A DNA stretch of 64,000 bases from Candidatus Gastranaerophilales bacterium (GCA_944324305.1 CALUVV010000003.1:1-64000); one strand, 5' to 3'. Counted from the stretch's first letter, positions 9,580 to 19,065 are shown. Numbers and translations: made by a program. Notes: generated by a model not told the origin, from the sequence alone.

Positions 9580-11241
9580 TTATTTGGAATAAATTGTTAT
9601 AACGTATGGAGATTCCTCTTTTGTTTCTATAAACTTCAGATTATAACTGCAGATTTCTTTTATATCCGTAAGCGATTTAATCGTCAGCAAATCGTTTAAG
9701 GATGCAGCCTGATACTGTTCGGGATTTTCAACAAGATGTTTAAATTTTTCTTTGTCAAAATCGTTAAAATTTGCGGTTGTTGTTATTATGAATTTCTGAC
9801 CGGGCTGCATGTTTGTTATTATATAATTCATTAACAACAATGTGTTGTACGGTGTATTATTTTGATAAAAATACGGCTGCAATATTTCCTTCCTTTTCTC
9901 TATGGAAAGTGAATTAAATTGTTTTTCATTTGCTGCCATAACCTCTGATTTATAGGCGAAATCCTTTAGAATACTTATAACATTTACCTTTTTGTCTAAA
10001 TATTTATCAAGTATTTCTTTTCTGTTCCAAACAAGAACGAAATCCGAATTATGAAGTTCTGATTGATTTATAAGGTTCGCAAGAGGGCGGAAGCCGTCGC
10101 GGGGAATTTTATATGCGGCGTAAGGAGAAAATAAAAGATAAACCAGATTTAATACAATAAATATTGACGGAATAATTACATTCAGCCTTTTTGCGCTTGA
10201 AATAAGAGAAAATCCGTAAGCCGTAACTATTAAAAAAGCAGGCATGGATATTGCCGCATATCTCGGAAGTATTTTAAAATTAGTGAATTTAAATGCAATA
10301 ATTTCCGCAATAAAAAATACTGCAGCAGGAGCAATAACTGCATAGGAAAATTTATCTTTTCTTAACGCTGTGTAAATTCCGAAAAATGCCGCTGCAACAG
10401 GCAGTATTATAAAAATTAATTTTGATAATGAAAATGTTGTAAAGAATAAATGCATATAATGCGGCGGGTTATTAGCAAGACTTTCGAGAACAGGAGTAAA
10501 CATGTCCTGAATTACAATAAATAAGCTTGACCAGTCGCAATAATAGCCGTTAATCTGGTTTGTGTATTTTGCCGAATTAATAAATAAAAATAAACATACA
10601 GGAACACATAATATTATGAGTGTGAATATTGCATTCCTGAGATGCTTGAGCGGCTGTTTTTGTAAGCATAGATATACCAAAACGGTAAATATTAATGCAA
10701 TAACATATATAAAAGCAATTGTATAAGTGTGTATTAACGCAAAGCATGTCAGAACAAGTGCAGCATAATTCCATCTGTTTTCCGGATTATTTTTTATTTT
10801 CACGGTAAAGAGCACAGTTAAGGAGGCCAGCAAGATTAAAAGAGAATACATTCGCACTTCTTGTGAATAATATATAAAGAAACTGTTAATTGCAAATAAT
10901 GAAGCGCATAAAATACCTGTTCGGGGGGGGGGCAACTCTTTGCCGGTATAAAATCCAACTATAATTGTTAACAGCCCGCAAAAAGCTGAAAAAGCCCTCA
11001 GCGATAAATCCGATAAACTGAATATTTTAGCCCACCAGTGCAAAAACAGCTGATACAAGGGCATGTGTACATCTGTTTTAAGAGTATAATAAAGGGTAGA
11101 CAAAGCATTTGGCTGGCTTGCCTGTTTAAAAGAAACCAGTTCGTCATAAGACAATCCTCCTGCTTTATCAAGAAAAAGCAATCTGAAAATTAATCCTGCT
11201 ATAAATATAACCGCAATTAACCAAATACTTTTATTTTTCAT
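9580..11241 (-). CDS. GT39/ArnT-like membrane glycosyltransferase carrying a C10 tract
   Basis: A polytopic membrane protein of about 553 residues with roughly a dozen hydrophobic segments. It fits the PMT_2/ArnT superfamily, which transfers sugars from a polyprenyl phosphate donor on the outer face of the inner membrane. The first loop has the acidic pair in SYDELVSFKQ and the HMPLYQLFLHWW motif; QEVRMYSL follows. The coding strand holds C10 (10923-10932 on plus), read in frame as KELPPPRTG. Any change not a multiple of three would truncate the protein at about residue 105. ATG 11241 has GGGAG five bases upstream. Acceptor unknown; pilin or surface glycan is a guess. Confidence 0.8.
   Translation of the reverse strand: MKNKSIWLIAVIFIAGLIFRLLFLDKAGGLSYDELVSFKQASQPNALSTLYYTLKTDVHMPLYQLFLHWWAKIFSLSDLSLRAFSAFCGLLTIIVGFYTGKELPPPRTGILCASLFAINSFFIYYSQEVRMYSLLILLASLTVLFTVKIKNNPENRWNYAALVLTCFALIHTYTIAFIYVIALIFTVLVYLCLQKQPLKHLRNAIFTLIILCVPVCLFLFINSAKYTNQINGYYCDWSSLFIVIQDMFTPVLESLANNPPHYMHLFFTTFSLSKLIFIILPVAAAFFGIYTALRKDKFSYAVIAPAAVFFIAEIIAFKFTNFKILPRYAAISMPAFLIVTAYGFSLISSAKRLNVIIPSIFIVLNLVYLLFSPYAAYKIPRDGFRPLANLINQSELHNSDFVLVWNRKEILDKYLDKKVNVISILKDFAYKSEVMAANEKQFNSLSIEKRKEILQPYFYQNNTPYNTLLLMNYIITNMQPGQKFIITTTANFNDFDKEKFKHLVENPEQYQAASLNDLLTIKSLTDIKEICSYNLKFIETKEESPYVITIYSK
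10923..10932 (+). repeat. G10 homopolymer inside the glycosyltransferase gene (antisense strand)
   Basis: C-G10-C on plus, C10 on the coding strand. The plus-strand sequence after it (CAACTCTTTGCC) resembles that after the pilin D tract (CAATTCTGTAGC). It is in frame at ten, the only one of the eight that is coding-competent for its gene at this length. Confidence 0.95.
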
Positions 11242-11260
11242 CACATCTCCCTCATTAAAA

Positions 11261-11332
11261 AGCGGAAGACGGGACTCGAACCCGCGACGTCAACCTTGGG
11301 AAGGTTGCATTCTACCGCTGAATTACTTCCGC
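11261..11332 (-). tRNA. tRNA-Gly (CCC)
   Basis: Acceptor GCGGAAG pairs with CTTCCGC; anticodon stem CAACC/GGTTG with loop TTCCCAA gives CCC; discriminator T, as usual for bacterial tRNA-Gly. Confidence 0.95.
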
Positions 11333-11352
11333 ATATAAATTTTTTACAAAAT

Positions 11353-11379
11353 AAAAACCAGCCTCAGGGGCTGGTTTTT
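11353..11379. terminator. Terminator between the two tRNA-Gly genes
   Basis: An 11-bp stem AAAAACCAGCC/GGCTGGTTTTT with T-runs on both strands. It would end the upstream tRNA-Gly(GCC) transcript, so the two glycine tRNAs are probably separate units. Confidence 0.85.
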
Positions 11380-11383
11380 ATGG

Positions 11384-11455
11384 AGCGGGAGACGAGGCTC
11401 GAACTCGCGACATCCTCCTTGGCAAGGAGGCATTCTACCACTGAATTACCCCCGC
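11384..11455 (-). tRNA. tRNA-Gly (GCC)
   Basis: Acceptor GCGGGGG pairs with CTCCCGC; anticodon stem CCTCC/GGAGG with loop TTGCCAA gives GCC; discriminator T. It reads the main glycine codons. Confidence 0.95.
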
Positions 11456-11514
11456 ATCGGGTACTTTTTTATTATTACATGAACAATTTTTTTTTGCAAG
11501 CTTTTTTTTTTGCA

Positions 11515-11808
11515 TTATTGAAATATTTTTGTTAATTTATACAGGAGCTTTTTAACTATATTATGAGGTTGTTTAGTTGGTTTGGGGGGTAAATAAATTT
11601 GTGCAGTCGGAAAGCAGTCAATTTTAAATTTCCACTCTTTTATATTTTGTACTTGGCTTTCAATTAACGATAAAATATACGAAATCTCTGATTTCCCGTT
11701 TACAACAATTTCTTTTATATGTTCTGTTACGCCATTTATTTGCTTAGCATGACGATATCTGGTGGATAACCTGAAGATTTTGTCATCATATTGTATATAA
11801 TGTGTCAT
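11515..11808 (-). CDS. Small hypothetical protein
   Basis: A 97-residue basic protein I do not recognise, with a Lys/Pro-rich tail (PPKPTKQPHN). No signal peptide or membrane segment is seen. GCGGGA lies some nine bases before the ATG and a TATAAT about 20 bases before it, which supports expression, but codon use is not decisive and it could be spurious. Confidence 0.5.
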   Translation of the reverse strand: MTHYIQYDDKIFRLSTRYRHAKQINGVTEHIKEIVVNGKSEISYILSLIESQVQNIKEWKFKIDCFPTAQIYLPPKPTKQPHNIVKKLLYKLTKIFQ

Positions 11809-11893
11809 ATTATTATTCCCGCAATTATATATTTTTTATAAGACTGTTTATTAATAAATATAATTTTTGCATTAGAATTAGACAAAACCGGTT

Positions 11894-14800
11894 TTAACAT
11901 ACAAGTTTTTCTTCTGTTTCTTTTAGATTTGTGTCCATCGAACGAACTTCTATATCAAGTCTTTCAGAAAATTGTTTTTTAAGGCTGTTTACAAGTTCAT
12001 TCGAGCTTTCCACCCAGAACATTGAAGCTGTGAGAACCTTAACATCGCCATCAAAATCTTTAAGCTTAAATGTTACGGGGTCTGAACCTGAATGCTGGCA
12101 GAGCATGTTTTTCAGGAGTACAATTTCTTCAAATTTAAAATCATCCAAAAGTGATATTGTAAAAATATTTGAGTTATCGACGGTTTTAACCGTTTCAACA
12201 ATCAGTGAAGGCGGTTCATCATCGCTTCTTCTGTTAACTTTTCCGGATATAATTACCCTCTGTTCGTTCTGCAGGTAATCACCGTATTCCTGAATTTTTC
12301 CGTTAAAAGCAATTACTTCGATTTTTCCCGATAAGTCCTCGACAGTTATAAATCTAATAAATTTTGTCGGATCTTTTTTTGTCGGAATTTGTTTAACTCC
12401 CGTAATAAGCCCGCAGATTGTAACGATTTTGTCATTCGGCTGTTCAGGAATTTCAGTTATTTTATGCGTCATAAGGAACGGCAATTTATCTCTTATGGTT
12501 GAAAGCGGGTGGCTTGTTACATAAAAGCCGAGGAATTCTTTTTCAAAATTTTGCAAAGTTCTGGCATCATACTCTTCATCAGAACCTGAAAGCTGGAATT
12601 TTGCATCTTCAATTGCAGAGGTGTCGCCGAGCATGTCAAATAAGCTGCCCTGTCCTGATTCTTTTGCTTTGGATTCTTTTGATGCGGTTGCAGTAATGTA
12701 TTCAATGTTATCCATAAGCTGCTTGCGGCTTTTTTCAATTGAAGCAAATGCTCCTGCTTTTATTAAACCTTCAAGAGTTTTTTTATTTGAACATTTTGTA
12801 TCAAGACGTTTAATATAATCATAAATTGACTTATAATCCCCGTTTGCTTCGCGTTCTTTAATAATTTCTTCAATAACACCTTCCCCAACCTGCTTAATCG
12901 ATGCAAGTCCGAAGCGGATATTTTTTCCGTCGGGAGCATATTCAAGGTAAGATTTGTTGATATCTGGCGGTAAAACTTTAATTCCGTATTTCAATGCTTC
13001 CTCAATATAAGCCTGTGTTTTATCCTGATCTCCGGCGACACTGGAAAGCAAAGCTGATAAATATTCAACGGGATAGTGGCATTTGAGATAAGCTGTCTGG
13101 TAGGCAACAAATGCATAAGCTGATGAATGCGCACGGTTAAAGCAATATTGCGCGAAGTTTTCGATTTTTTCAAATAAATCTTCGGCTTCTTCTTTTTTCA
13201 TGCCGTATTTTGCGGAACCTTCTACGAGTTTACCTTTTTGCGCAGCCATGGCAACAGGGTCTTTGTGCCCCATCATACGGCGAACCTGATCGGCTTGTCC
13301 GAGTGAATAATCAGCCATAATTTGGAAGATTTGCATGATTTGTTCCTGATAAACCATTGTTCCGTATGTATCTTTAAGGATTGGTTCTAATCTCGGGTGT
13401 GCATAAGTAATTGCCTGACGTCCATGTTTTCTTTCAACGAAGTCGTCGACCATGCCGGAACCTAAAGGACCGGGTCTGAAAAGAGCAACAAGAGCACCTA
13501 AATCTTCAAATACGTCAGGTTTTAACTTTTTAACCAAACTTGTCATACCAGAGGATTCTAACTGGAATACTCCTACTGTTTCTCCTCGAACAAGCATGTC
13601 ATAAGTCGGTTTATCATCTAGCGGAATATGGTTAATATCGACATCTATACCCTGACACATTTTTACGAGCTTGCAGGTTTTGTGTATCATTGTAAGGTTG
13701 CGAAGCCCCAGAAAATCCATTTTAAGAAGCTTCATTTTTTCAAGAATTTCTCTGTGATACTGGGTTATGATAATACCGTCTTTTGAAGGCTGTACGGGCA
13801 CAATCTGGTCAAGAGGTTTATATGAAATAATAACACCTGCCGCATGCATGCCGATACCGCATTTCATACCTTCCACACATTTTGCCGTATCAATTACACG
13901 CTTAATCTCCGGGTCGGTGTCATAAAGGTTTTTGAGTTCCGAGCCTTCAATCATTGAACCTTCAATTGTGTCTTCAATTAATGAAGCAGTCCTGTTACTT
14001 TTTGCATATTCCATACCGAATACTCTTGCCACACTTTTAAAAGCGTTTCTTGCGGCAAGCGTATTAAATGTAATAATCTGGCAAACCTTATCTTCTCCGT
14101 ACTTCTTTACGACGTAGTCAATAACTTCTCCGCGCTTTTCAATACAAAAGTCCGTATCAATATCGGGCATACTGAAACGTTCGGGGTTAAGGAACCTTTC
14201 AAACAACAGGTGGTGGCGTATAGGATCTAAGTCTGTAATATCAAGAGCGTATGCAACAACAGAACCGGCAGCCGAACCTCTTCCGGGACCTACGGGAATA
14301 TCATGTGTTTTCGCATAGTGGATAAAGTCCCAAGTTATCAGGAAGTATGCTGAAAATCCCATTTTTTCAATGATACCGAGTTCGTACTTTACACGTTCTT
14401 TAAGCTCGGGCGTGATTTCTTCTTCACTGTACTTTCTTTTTAACCCCTGCATTACGAGTTCTTCAAGGTAAGAATCCGTTGTGTGGTTCGGCGGAACTGG
14501 AAAATCGGGTAAAGGAGCTTCCCACTTGATAGTAACGTGGCATTGCTCTGCAATGTCTACCGTATTTTTAATACACTGGTCGAAAGTTTCCGAATCCAGC
14601 CATTTAAATGCGTCGCGCATTTCCGAAACGGTTTTTACATAGAACTCGTTATTCGGGAAGTGGAAGCGGTTTTCTTCGTCTTTCATCGACTGTGTTTGCA
14701 TGCAAAGCAATGTATCATGCCAATCTGCGTCTTCCTTTCTCAGATAGTGAGAGTCGTTGGTAATAATCATTTTAATATCGAGCTCTTTAGCTATTTTAAT

Positions 14801-15373
14801 TAAGTCAGGGTTGGTTCTTTTTTGTTCTTCCAGCCCGTGGTCTTGAAGTTCGATATAGTAATCATCTCCGAATAAATCTTTATATTTTTTTGCAACTGCT
14901 TTTGCTTCTTCGTAATCACCTTTAAGCAGGTTTTGAAGAACTTCACCGCCAAGACACGCCGAACAGCATATTACTCCTTCGTGGTGTTCCTTAAGAAGTT
15001 CAAAATTAATACGGGGTTTCATATAAAAACCTTTGCAAGCCGCGTCAGAAGCCAGCTTTACAAGGTTCATGTAGCCTGTATTGTTTTTTGCTAAAAGTAT
15101 AAGGTGATATCTGGGATTGTTATTCGGATCGCGTTCTGTGATATCACCGTTATGAACGTAAAACTCACAGCCTATAATAGGCTTAATCCCTGCTTCTTTT
15201 GCTTCCAAATATAAGTCAAGTGCACCGTACATTACACCGTGGTCGGTAATTGCAACGGCAGGCATGTTATTTTCTTTTGCAAAATTGCAAAGATCTTTTA
15301 ATTTTATGGCACCGTCCAGCAGCGAAAATTCACTGTGCAGGTGTAAAGGTACAAATTGAGTGTTACTATCCAT
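11894..15373 (-). CDS. dnaE: DNA polymerase III alpha subunit
   Basis: The replicative polymerase, 1159 residues, close to the DnaE1 norm. The PHP domain (LHLHSEFSLLDG, AITDHGVMYG) is followed by the palm with GPGRGSAAGS and the catalytic PDIDTDF, then the thumb/fingers, helix-hairpin-helix, and an OB domain (VTICGLITGVKQIP). QGSLF around residue 915 is a good internal beta-clamp-binding motif. No Shine-Dalgarno is seen: TGCTAAAAT (extended -10) ends seven bases before the ATG, so the mRNA is probably leaderless. Single gene. Confidence 0.97.
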   Translation of the reverse strand: MDSNTQFVPLHLHSEFSLLDGAIKLKDLCNFAKENNMPAVAITDHGVMYGALDLYLEAKEAGIKPIIGCEFYVHNGDITERDPNNNPRYHLILLAKNNTGYMNLVKLASDAACKGFYMKPRINFELLKEHHEGVICCSACLGGEVLQNLLKGDYEEAKAVAKKYKDLFGDDYYIELQDHGLEEQKRTNPDLIKIAKELDIKMIITNDSHYLRKEDADWHDTLLCMQTQSMKDEENRFHFPNNEFYVKTVSEMRDAFKWLDSETFDQCIKNTVDIAEQCHVTIKWEAPLPDFPVPPNHTTDSYLEELVMQGLKRKYSEEEITPELKERVKYELGIIEKMGFSAYFLITWDFIHYAKTHDIPVGPGRGSAAGSVVAYALDITDLDPIRHHLLFERFLNPERFSMPDIDTDFCIEKRGEVIDYVVKKYGEDKVCQIITFNTLAARNAFKSVARVFGMEYAKSNRTASLIEDTIEGSMIEGSELKNLYDTDPEIKRVIDTAKCVEGMKCGIGMHAAGVIISYKPLDQIVPVQPSKDGIIITQYHREILEKMKLLKMDFLGLRNLTMIHKTCKLVKMCQGIDVDINHIPLDDKPTYDMLVRGETVGVFQLESSGMTSLVKKLKPDVFEDLGALVALFRPGPLGSGMVDDFVERKHGRQAITYAHPRLEPILKDTYGTMVYQEQIMQIFQIMADYSLGQADQVRRMMGHKDPVAMAAQKGKLVEGSAKYGMKKEEAEDLFEKIENFAQYCFNRAHSSAYAFVAYQTAYLKCHYPVEYLSALLSSVAGDQDKTQAYIEEALKYGIKVLPPDINKSYLEYAPDGKNIRFGLASIKQVGEGVIEEIIKEREANGDYKSIYDYIKRLDTKCSNKKTLEGLIKAGAFASIEKSRKQLMDNIEYITATASKESKAKESGQGSLFDMLGDTSAIEDAKFQLSGSDEEYDARTLQNFEKEFLGFYVTSHPLSTIRDKLPFLMTHKITEIPEQPNDKIVTICGLITGVKQIPTKKDPTKFIRFITVEDLSGKIEVIAFNGKIQEYGDYLQNEQRVIISGKVNRRSDDEPPSLIVETVKTVDNSNIFTISLLDDFKFEEIVLLKNMLCQHSGSDPVTFKLKDFDGDVKVLTASMFWVESSNELVNSLKKQFSERLDIEVRSMDTNLKETEEKLVC

Positions 15374-15430
15374 AATTAAAATTTTAGCACAGTTAATAAA
15401 TAAATAAATTGATTGTTAAAGAATGTTATT

Positions 15431-16363
15431 TTATGTTTCATCATAATTTTCGAGCGTTCTGTTAATTCTCTCAATCATTTCTTCTTTCAAAAATTTGGGT
15501 GAAGATATTTCGCATTCGGTTCCGTATCTCATAAGACGTTTTATAAGCAGATTTAAATCCTCATTTTTGTTTACTATAATGTGGCATCCGTCAGCTTCAA
15601 TTTTATCAAGCCTTTCCCAATCTCTTAATTTATAATTTCTGGCAAGTCTGTTTTTTATTCTGTAAACAACAGTTGTCGGAATTGATTGTGATGAAGTTGA
15701 AATAGGAAGCTGTTTAACTGATTTTATGTTTTCAATGGGAATTTCATAAACTCTGCTTCCGTTATTTCCCAACACTTTAAGACATATTTTACGTTTTTGA
15801 TAAATCTGTTCAATAGGAGAGCAAAGAAGGTTTATTTCTTCTCCTTTGTCGTTTGTAAAAATAATTTCTAATTTTAATTTATCCTGACAGTATTTTTCGC
15901 ACTGCTTAACCTGCTCAACCATCTCTGAATGGTAAAATGACAGATGAAGATTTTTTGTATTGTCAGCAATTTGCTCAAGGCTCTGCGCTGCTTCGTCATA
16001 TCTCACTTCAAGGTCATGAATAAAATGTTCACAGTTCGTTTTATTTTTACCTGCAGGAAGTATACTGCACGCTTCTTTTAACAGGCCGATACTTTTCATG
16101 TCATTCAAGTCGAGTTTTATCTTATATAAAGAACTGAACATGTGATATTTATTATTAATCTTTTTAACCTTAATACCAAATATTCTCATTGCATTGAGAT
16201 ATTTATTTAAGGTTACATGGGTATTTGAAGTCCCGTCATATTCACCGTTTGAGAAGTGGTCTATAACTTTTTTAAACTCAACTTCTCCTTCATAAAGCAT
16301 TTTAATGAATTCAAACAGTTTAACACAGGAATCATTGTATTTTTCTGTTAATTTTTTAGCCAC
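15431..16363 (-). CDS. WYL-domain transcriptional regulator (downstream of a pair)
   Basis: A 310-residue protein with an N-terminal winged-helix region, a WYL-type beta domain around 160-240 and a WCX-like C-terminus. WYL regulators sense nucleic-acid or nucleotide ligands and often control DNA damage or defence genes. It starts at GTG 16363, preceded by GCGGGG, and overlaps its paralogous neighbour by eight bases. The pair resembles pafBC in layout; the sequence is divergent and the target is unknown. It is close to dnaE but has its own start signals. Confidence 0.75.
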   Translation of the reverse strand: MAKKLTEKYNDSCVKLFEFIKMLYEGEVEFKKVIDHFSNGEYDGTSNTHVTLNKYLNAMRIFGIKVKKINNKYHMFSSLYKIKLDLNDMKSIGLLKEACSILPAGKNKTNCEHFIHDLEVRYDEAAQSLEQIADNTKNLHLSFYHSEMVEQVKQCEKYCQDKLKLEIIFTNDKGEEINLLCSPIEQIYQKRKICLKVLGNNGSRVYEIPIENIKSVKQLPISTSSQSIPTTVVYRIKNRLARNYKLRDWERLDKIEADGCHIIVNKNEDLNLLIKRLMRYGTECEISSPKFLKEEMIERINRTLENYDET

Positions 16364-17300
16364 AATAATACCCCGCTTTCATATCTTTTAGAAGTTTAAT
16401 AAAATCATTTTTAAAGCTTTCCGGCTCTAACACTTTGCATGCCGGACCGTATTCAAGAAGCTTTTGTTTTGCGAGAAAATCATTTGAAGTTTTCATTTCA
16501 ATGACGGCATAATTATTATGTTTCTCAATAATTTTTTCGTTATCATCCAAATTGAGTTTGTCAGGACTTCCGTCAAGTGTATATGTAATTCTGAATTCTT
16601 TTAATTCCTCGGGTATTGTTTTTTCGATTTTAATTTCATTAATTTTCTTTATTCTGCTTACAAGAAAACTTCCGTACTGCATGTATTCAAAACCTGTACC
16701 GTAAAGATAAATTTTACCGTTTGATGCATCAACTTTATCTGCAATCAATTCAATACTTTTTTCACCCGAGTTCGGAGAATTATATTGTATTACAATTTGC
16801 TCTTTTCTGTCACAACAGTCAAGTAAATCTTCAAGCAGTTTTTTATCAATATCTCTGAGCATTGAAATTTTTCTGATATCTGCAATGAAGTCATCATTTT
16901 TTATATAAGAACCTATTTTCTCAAAAAAACGTTCCATAGATAAAAGTTCTTTGACATCCATATTTTTTACAATGCTTTTATAAATCTTAATTACGCTTTG
17001 AATTTGTTCATCAGAGAGCTTCAGTTCAAACGGGTGGGCTGTTATAACATATCTTGAAATTTTGTCATCGCCTCTAAATCTCTTAACTTCGCATCCAATG
17101 CGCCTCAAAGAGTTAATATAAACTCTTAATGTATCAATTGAAATTTTTTCTCTTAAATACGGATGATTAAAAAAGTATTCGCAAATTTCTTCATAAGATT
17201 TAGGACCTTCTGTTAAAAGCGAAAACAAAAGAAGTGCTTTATAACCTGTGAACGACATTAAATTATATGTAACTTTTTGATTTTTAATAAATTCTTTCAT
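16356..17300 (-). CDS. WYL-domain transcriptional regulator (upstream of a pair)
   Basis: A 314-residue protein with a helix-turn-helix start (SYEEICEYFFNHPYL...IDTLRVYINSLRRIGCEVKR) and a WYL-type domain (about 170-235: IVIQYNSPNSGEKSIELIADKV, IYLYGTGFEYMQYGSFLVSRIKKI). Same architecture as the following gene, so the two may form a heterodimer. GGGGAG lies before ATG 17300. Target genes cannot be read from the context. Confidence 0.75.
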   Translation of the reverse strand: MKEFIKNQKVTYNLMSFTGYKALLLFSLLTEGPKSYEEICEYFFNHPYLREKISIDTLRVYINSLRRIGCEVKRFRGDDKISRYVITAHPFELKLSDEQIQSVIKIYKSIVKNMDVKELLSMERFFEKIGSYIKNDDFIADIRKISMLRDIDKKLLEDLLDCCDRKEQIVIQYNSPNSGEKSIELIADKVDASNGKIYLYGTGFEYMQYGSFLVSRIKKINEIKIEKTIPEELKEFRITYTLDGSPDKLNLDDNEKIIEKHNNYAVIEMKTSNDFLAKQKLLEYGPACKVLEPESFKNDFIKLLKDMKAGYYCG

Positions 17301-17507
17301 TATGCTCTCCCCGTATTATTTTACTATAAAATTCATGGCATGTACACAGGCATGGTATTTAACGCTGATTATAAATTGTCAATTAAAATATCTTTTATTT
17401 TTACCTAATTTCATTAAGTTTTCTTCATTAAGATTTAAGAACTTGAATTTTTCCTTGATACTTCTAGGGGCATGGTCAATTGTAAATTTTATTTTATTTT
17501 TCTTTAC

Positions 17508-17536
17508 TTGTCAAACATTTAACTTAGATTTACATT
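17508..17536 (+). promoter_or_regulatory. Promoter of a possible non-coding transcript
   Basis: TTGTCA (17508-17513), 17 bases, TACATT (17531-17536). No credible gene starts downstream before anmK, and a terminator stands at 17781-17806. Confidence 0.4.
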
Positions 17537-17542
17537 TAAAAA

Positions 17543-17806
17543 CGTGGAGGGGGCGCGAGACTGAAATCAGTTTAAAGTAAGAGCGGCTGCCGGATAGTTA
17601 AAAATCGGAATATTGAAAAAGTGAGGTGATGGCAAAAGTCCGATAGTTGGAGAAGATAAGGAAGAAATGGACAGGAAGATTTTAGAAGTGCAAAAAGATT
17701 AGGGATATTTTTTTTATTATTATTTGGGGATTTATAAAAAAGAATTAAAATGGGATGAGGAGATAGTTGTAAAAATTTCAAAGCTTGCGATTTTGCAAGC
17801 TTTTTT
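17543..17806 (+). ncRNA. Possible ncRNA of about 265 nt upstream of anmK
   Basis: The 520-base gap between the WYL genes and anmK holds no convincing reading frame. From about 17540 the plus strand becomes strongly purine-rich, unlike its surroundings, and holds two copies of a CCGGATAGTT-like element about 55 bases apart. A sigma-70 promoter precedes it and an intrinsic terminator ends it. It matches none of the RNase P, SRP, tmRNA or 6S core motifs I know. The bases 17301-17507 are AT-rich, with nothing I can assign. Confidence 0.3.
17781..17806 (+). terminator. Terminator overlapping the anmK promoter
   Basis: Stem AAGCTTGC (17781-17788) and GCAAGCTT (17795-17802), then T6. The -35 of a probable anmK promoter (TTGCGA, 17785-17790) lies inside the stem, and TATTAT (17808-17813) follows it. 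Confidence 0.7.
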
Positions 17807-17820
17807 ATATTATATAAATT

Positions 17821-18948
17821 ATGGAAGAATTGCAGACAAAACTGGTTATCGGGTTAATGTCAGGTACATCATGCGACAGTATTGACGCAGGATTGTGCGA
17901 AGTTCATCCTGACATGTCGGTTAAGTTGATTTCAGGAATTAATTATAAATATCCGGAGCATATAAGAGCCAAAATTTTTCAGCTTTTTTCAGGAAATGTG
18001 TCTGTTAAAGATGTCTGCCAGATGAATTTTGCAATAGGGCACTGTTTTGCGGAAGCATGTAAAGTTTTGATTTCGGAACACGGAAAACCTGATTTTATCG
18101 CAAGCCACGGCCAGACAATTTTTCATTTTCCTATAGATGAAATATTAGACAAAATTTCTTTAAAAAGCACTTTACAAATCGGTGAAAGTTCTGTAATTGC
18201 ACAAGAGACAGGCTGTTTAACAATATCCAATTTCCGTGAAGCTGATATTGCGGCAGGCGGAGAAGGGGCGCCTTTAGTCTGTTTTGCGGACGAAAAATGG
18301 TTTAAGCCGTTGAAGAAAAATCTTCTCATTCAAAATATCGGCGGCATTTCTAATGTAACGGTTATTTCGCAGGATTTTCCGACTTTCGGGTTTGACACGG
18401 GACTTGGTAACATAATGATTGATTATTGTGTTAATAAATATTTTAACAAACCGTATGACAAAGACGGTAAAATTGCGGATTCGGGAAAGGTCTGTGAAAG
18501 CTGGCTTGAATGTCTGATGCAGGATGAGTATTATTTTAAAGTTCCGCCTAAAACTACGGGAAGAGAATATTTTTCTGCTGAATATATTGAAAATGCTCTT
18601 CGTTTCGGACCTAAAAATCCTGAAGATATTATTGCAACGGCAACAGCTCTTACCGCAAAAACTATTACATCCGCTTATGAAAGATTTATTTATCCGGATA
18701 TTAATGTTAAAGAGGTTATTGTTGGCGGCGGCGGAGCTTACAATCTGACTTTGATGAAGTATTTACGTCATTATCTTCCGAAGCATATTGATTTGAAAAC
18801 TCATGAAGCTTACGGAATTTCTAATAACTTTAAAGAGGTTATGGCATTTGCCCTTCTCGGATACTGCACCTACTATAATATCCCGAATAATCTTCCCTCG
18901 TGTACGGGAGCTTCAAAAAGGGTTATATTAGGTAAGGTGGCTAATTGA
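17821..18948 (+). CDS. anmK: Anhydro-N-acetylmuramic acid kinase
   Basis: Phosphorylates and opens 1,6-anhydro-MurNAc to MurNAc-6-P in peptidoglycan recycling. The 375 residues show the nucleotide motif GLMSGTSCDSIDAGL at the N-terminus, the ASHGQTIFH motif, NIGGISNVT and DTGLGNIMID. The ATG has no Shine-Dalgarno. TTGCGA-17-TATTAT ends seven bases before it, so it is probably leaderless. It fits with dacB and ldcA elsewhere in the window as wall-turnover genes. Confidence 0.95.
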   Translation: MEELQTKLVIGLMSGTSCDSIDAGLCEVHPDMSVKLISGINYKYPEHIRAKIFQLFSGNVSVKDVCQMNFAIGHCFAEACKVLISEHGKPDFIASHGQTIFHFPIDEILDKISLKSTLQIGESSVIAQETGCLTISNFREADIAAGGEGAPLVCFADEKWFKPLKKNLLIQNIGGISNVTVISQDFPTFGFDTGLGNIMIDYCVNKYFNKPYDKDGKIADSGKVCESWLECLMQDEYYFKVPPKTTGREYFSAEYIENALRFGPKNPEDIIATATALTAKTITSAYERFIYPDINVKEVIVGGGGAYNLTLMKYLRHYLPKHIDLKTHEAYGISNNFKEVMAFALLGYCTYYNIPNNLPSCTGASKRVILGKVAN

Positions 18949-19065
18949 AATTTTCAATCCTTTTAGTATGCTTGTTTTATTAATATTTGTAAATAAGTTT
19001 AGAAATATTATCAAATTTTATATTTACAAGTATTATGTATGTAGTAACTAAAAGGAGAATTCATA

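Noticed and set aside
17302-17580. A 92-codon frame in the gap before anmK
   Set aside because: No ribosome site, low-complexity Phe/Leu-rich product and no coding-like composition; it spans a promoter.
17781-17820. Terminator 15 bases before anmK read as a riboswitch attenuator
   Set aside because: A good promoter for anmK (TTGCGA-17-TATTAT) overlaps the hairpin and places the start at the ATG, so anmK need not depend on read-through. Kept only as an ncRNA candidate.
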